Assembly: GCA_964563925.1 (NCBI GenBank)
Contig: CAZLZD010000047.1
Span: 1 to 33,328, forward strand
DNA length: 33,328 nt
From: JAUILA01 sp964563925
GTDB taxonomy: Bacteria > Bacteroidota > Bacteroidia > Cytophagales > Cyclobacteriaceae
Reading direction: 5' to 3'
Part shown: positions 31,677 to 33,328 of the stretch, piece after piece
How the letters are laid out: the number at the start of each line of letters is the position of its first letter
How positions within the stretch are numbered: the first letter of the stretch is position 1
Notes under the pieces: model-generated
The model's input: the letters and a program-made list of their open reading frames with translations, nothing else
The model's database searches: none
Told to the model about the DNA's origin: nothing
Program-made: the position numbers and the translations under genes

Positions 31677-32761
31677 GGGGAGGATTGTACGGAGTGTATG
31701 CCGGGTTGCTTTTTTCCGAGGCTGGCTATAAGTCAGTGATCCTGGAATATGACGAGGCAATCCTGACACGCGCCACCAGTAACAATCAGTTAAGGGTGCA
31801 TAACGGGTACCACTACCCGCGGTCCATGGAGACTTCCCTGAAAAGCCAGAAGTATTTTGAACGCTTTACCCGCGATTTCCATGATTGCGTCAATGACAGT
31901 TTCCAGAGTATCTATGCCGTGGCCAAAAACCTGACCTGGACCAATGCGGAGCAGTTCATAAAGTTCTGCCGGGACTCCAGTGTATATGCCGAGGAAATGG
32001 ATCCTGACAAGTATTTTCACCGCGACCAGATCGAAAAGTGTTTCATTACGGAGGAATTCACCTATGACCCGGTATTACTGAAGGAGAACCTGCTCAGTAA
32101 ACTGGCACAGAGCGACGTGGAGATCATCTTCAATGCCCGGATGGAAGAGATTTCGAAGCGCGACGGAGCCTATGAAATCAAACTGGCAGACGGCCGGACT
32201 CTCTCCTCGGAATTCGTCCTTAATACGTCCTACGCATCGGCAAACCAGATCGTCGACCGGTTGGGGCTGCCACACTTTAACCTGAAATACGAGCTGTGTG
32301 AGGTCATCGTAACCAAGGTTAATAGCAAATATGACAATGTGGGGATTACGCTGATGGACGGACCATTCTTTTCCATGATCCCGATGGGAAAGTCAAAGTG
32401 GCATACGCTGACCTCGGTCAATCACACCCCTCATTATACGAGCTATGACAGGTTGCCGGAATTTCATTGCCAGCAAAATGATCTTTCCCATTGCAGCCCG
32501 GAGCAACTGGCCAATTGCAACACGTGTCCTTACCAGCCCCAATCGAATTTTCCCTTTATGGTGAATCTGACAAAAAAATACGTACGGGACATTGAATTTG
32601 AATTTGTCCGGTCCAATTTCTCTATAAAACCAATTCTTACCTATAGTGAGATCTCAGACAGCCGTCCGACCCTCATTTCCACTCAGACAGAGGATCCGAC
32701 GTTTGTAAGTGTGCTCTCAGGTAAGATTAATACCATCTATGATCTAGAAAGTTTGCTTTAA
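31652..32761 (+). CDS. FAD-dependent oxidoreductase with a four-cysteine motif
   Basis: A 369-residue flavoprotein. The dinucleotide motif is RIIIGGGLYGVYAG at 5-18, followed by ILEYDEAI at 30; HNGYHYPRS at 50-58 marks a DAO-like or UDP-galactopyranose-mutase-like group. The centre carries a C-X7-C-X7-C-X2-C set (Cys273, 281, 289, 292), an unusual cluster for such enzymes that could bind zinc or an iron-sulfur centre. No signal peptide, so cytoplasmic. It overlaps the membrane-protein gene by 25 bases and precedes another GT2 gene by one base. It probably oxidises or rearranges a sugar intermediate; the substrate is unknown. Confidence 0.82.
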   Translation: MVFDRIIIGGGLYGVYAGLLFSEAGYKSVILEYDEAILTRATSNNQLRVHNGYHYPRSMETSLKSQKYFERFTRDFHDCVNDSFQSIYAVAKNLTWTNAEQFIKFCRDSSVYAEEMDPDKYFHRDQIEKCFITEEFTYDPVLLKENLLSKLAQSDVEIIFNARMEEISKRDGAYEIKLADGRTLSSEFVLNTSYASANQIVDRLGLPHFNLKYELCEVIVTKVNSKYDNVGITLMDGPFFSMIPMGKSKWHTLTSVNHTPHYTSYDRLPEFHCQQNDLSHCSPEQLANCNTCPYQPQSNFPFMVNLTKKYVRDIEFEFVRSNFSIKPILTYSEISDSRPTLISTQTEDPTFVSVLSGKINTIYDLESLL

Positions 32762-32762
32762 G

Positions 32763-33328
32763 ATGAGTAAGAATAAAATTGATATTATTTCATTTGTGGT
32801 CTATGTGTGCAATCAGGAGGATACGATTTCACACTTTCTTGAAAACCTGATTAACCTGGCCGATGAATATTTTGGGTCCTATGAGATTATTTTCGTAGAT
32901 GACGGTTCGACCGATAATTCGGTCAAAATTCTCAAGCATAAGGCCGAGCACTACAAAGACACCAAAATTACGCTGGTGCAGCTTGGTACCACACATGGAG
33001 TGGATTCAGCGATTCGTTCCGGACTTGATCTTTCAATCGGGGATTTTGTCTATGAGATCACCACCACCGACGCAAATTATGAAATGGATATCCTGATCCG
33101 CGGATATGAGGCGATATCTAAAAACAAGGATGTGGTGTTCGTGGCCCCCGAACATAACCGGAATTTTTACTCGACGCTTTTCTACAGGACACTCGGGTAT
33201 TTTTCCAGTTCGAGGTTAACGCTGCACACGGTAGACTTCTTGATTCTTTCCCGAAGGGCCATTAACCGCGTATCGAAGGTGGAGGACAATGTATTTTACC
33301 GGAAGATCACCTATCAGAGCCTTGGGCT
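32763..33328 (+). CDS. Family 2 glycosyltransferase (runs off the right edge)
   Basis: At least 188 residues of a GT-A fold transferase with no stop in the window. The start is the ATG at 32763, one base after the preceding stop. Motifs: ISFVVYVCNQEDTISHFL at 9-26, FVDDGSTDNS at 44-53 and EITTTDANYEMD at 98-109, in which the usual DxD is replaced by Asp-Ala-Asn. The pattern is close to DPM1/ArnC-type polyprenyl-phosphate sugar transferases, which often carry C-terminal membrane helices. This gene continues the tight cluster and suggests the locus extends further right. Confidence 0.88.
   Translation, partial: MSKNKIDIISFVVYVCNQEDTISHFLENLINLADEYFGSYEIIFVDDGSTDNSVKILKHKAEHYKDTKITLVQLGTTHGVDSAIRSGLDLSIGDFVYEITTTDANYEMDILIRGYEAISKNKDVVFVAPEHNRNFYSTLFYRTLGYFSSSRLTLHTVDFLILSRRAINRVSKVEDNVFYRKITYQSLG

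Noticed and set aside
1..33328. tRNA, rRNA or insertion-sequence genes
   Set aside because: No cloverleaf-like segment, rRNA sequence, transposase motif or terminal inverted repeat was noticed by reading. A tRNAscan-SE or ISfinder run would settle this.

Overview
The window looks like a chromosomal segment of a member of the Bacteroidota. Four things point there: a SecA of about 1,118 residues that lacks the C-terminal cysteine zinc tail, a DUF4834 protein, a carbamoyl-phosphate synthase large chain that stops before the allosteric domain, and -7 promoter boxes of the form TAnnTTTG (often TATCTTTG here) close to start codons. No rRNA, tRNA, CRISPR array, transposase or phage gene was seen. 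The sequence is an assembly scaffold: a run of exactly 100 N (17013-17112) is flanked by two identical 55-base copies, so the gap is probably an unmerged contig overlap.

Region 1 (1-8233, minus strand) is housekeeping. In transcription order it holds carB, a DUF4834 membrane protein, a hairpin with a T-tract, dapF, secA, a SPOR-domain lipoprotein, and the start of an M20 amidohydrolase that runs off the left edge. Region 2 (8478-15847, minus strand) is a tightly packed run of seven genes: M19 dipeptidase lipoprotein, SpoIIM-like membrane protein, a polytopic membrane protein, DUF4129, DUF4350, MoxR ATPase and DUF58. An RDD membrane protein and a small cytochrome b5-like protein (16028-16980) diverge from it. 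This is a recurrent Bacteroidota arrangement of MoxR/DUF58 type whose biochemical role is not established.

Region 3 (16981-17412) is repetitive and non-coding: a hexanucleotide array, the assembly gap and a degenerate tandem repeat. Region 4 (17413-25869) is mixed. It holds a secreted amidohydrolase; a plus-strand operon for amino-sugar or muropeptide recycling (BadF-type kinase, murQ, unknown protein); an SprT-like protein joined to two tandem Glu/Ala-rich lipoproteins; the GTPases der and era; and a calcineurin-like phosphoesterase.

Region 5 (26032-27680) has an unusual AraC-type regulator with the apparent order DUF4242, degenerate class III cyclase-like domain, AraC helix-turn-helix. It is followed by a secreted cupin. 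The 89 bases between them contain a 21-base-period direct repeat and a perfect 7-8-7 inverted repeat, a good candidate for a local regulatory circuit. Region 6 (27965-33328, plus strand, running off the right edge) is a translationally coupled glycan-type cluster: a dehydratase-like Rossmann protein with an altered catalytic motif, a TIM-barrel sugar isomerase-like protein, two GT2 glycosyltransferases, a polytopic membrane protein of unknown family, and a FAD oxidoreductase with an unusual four-cysteine motif. The most novel candidates are the regulator/cupin pair and this glycan cluster.
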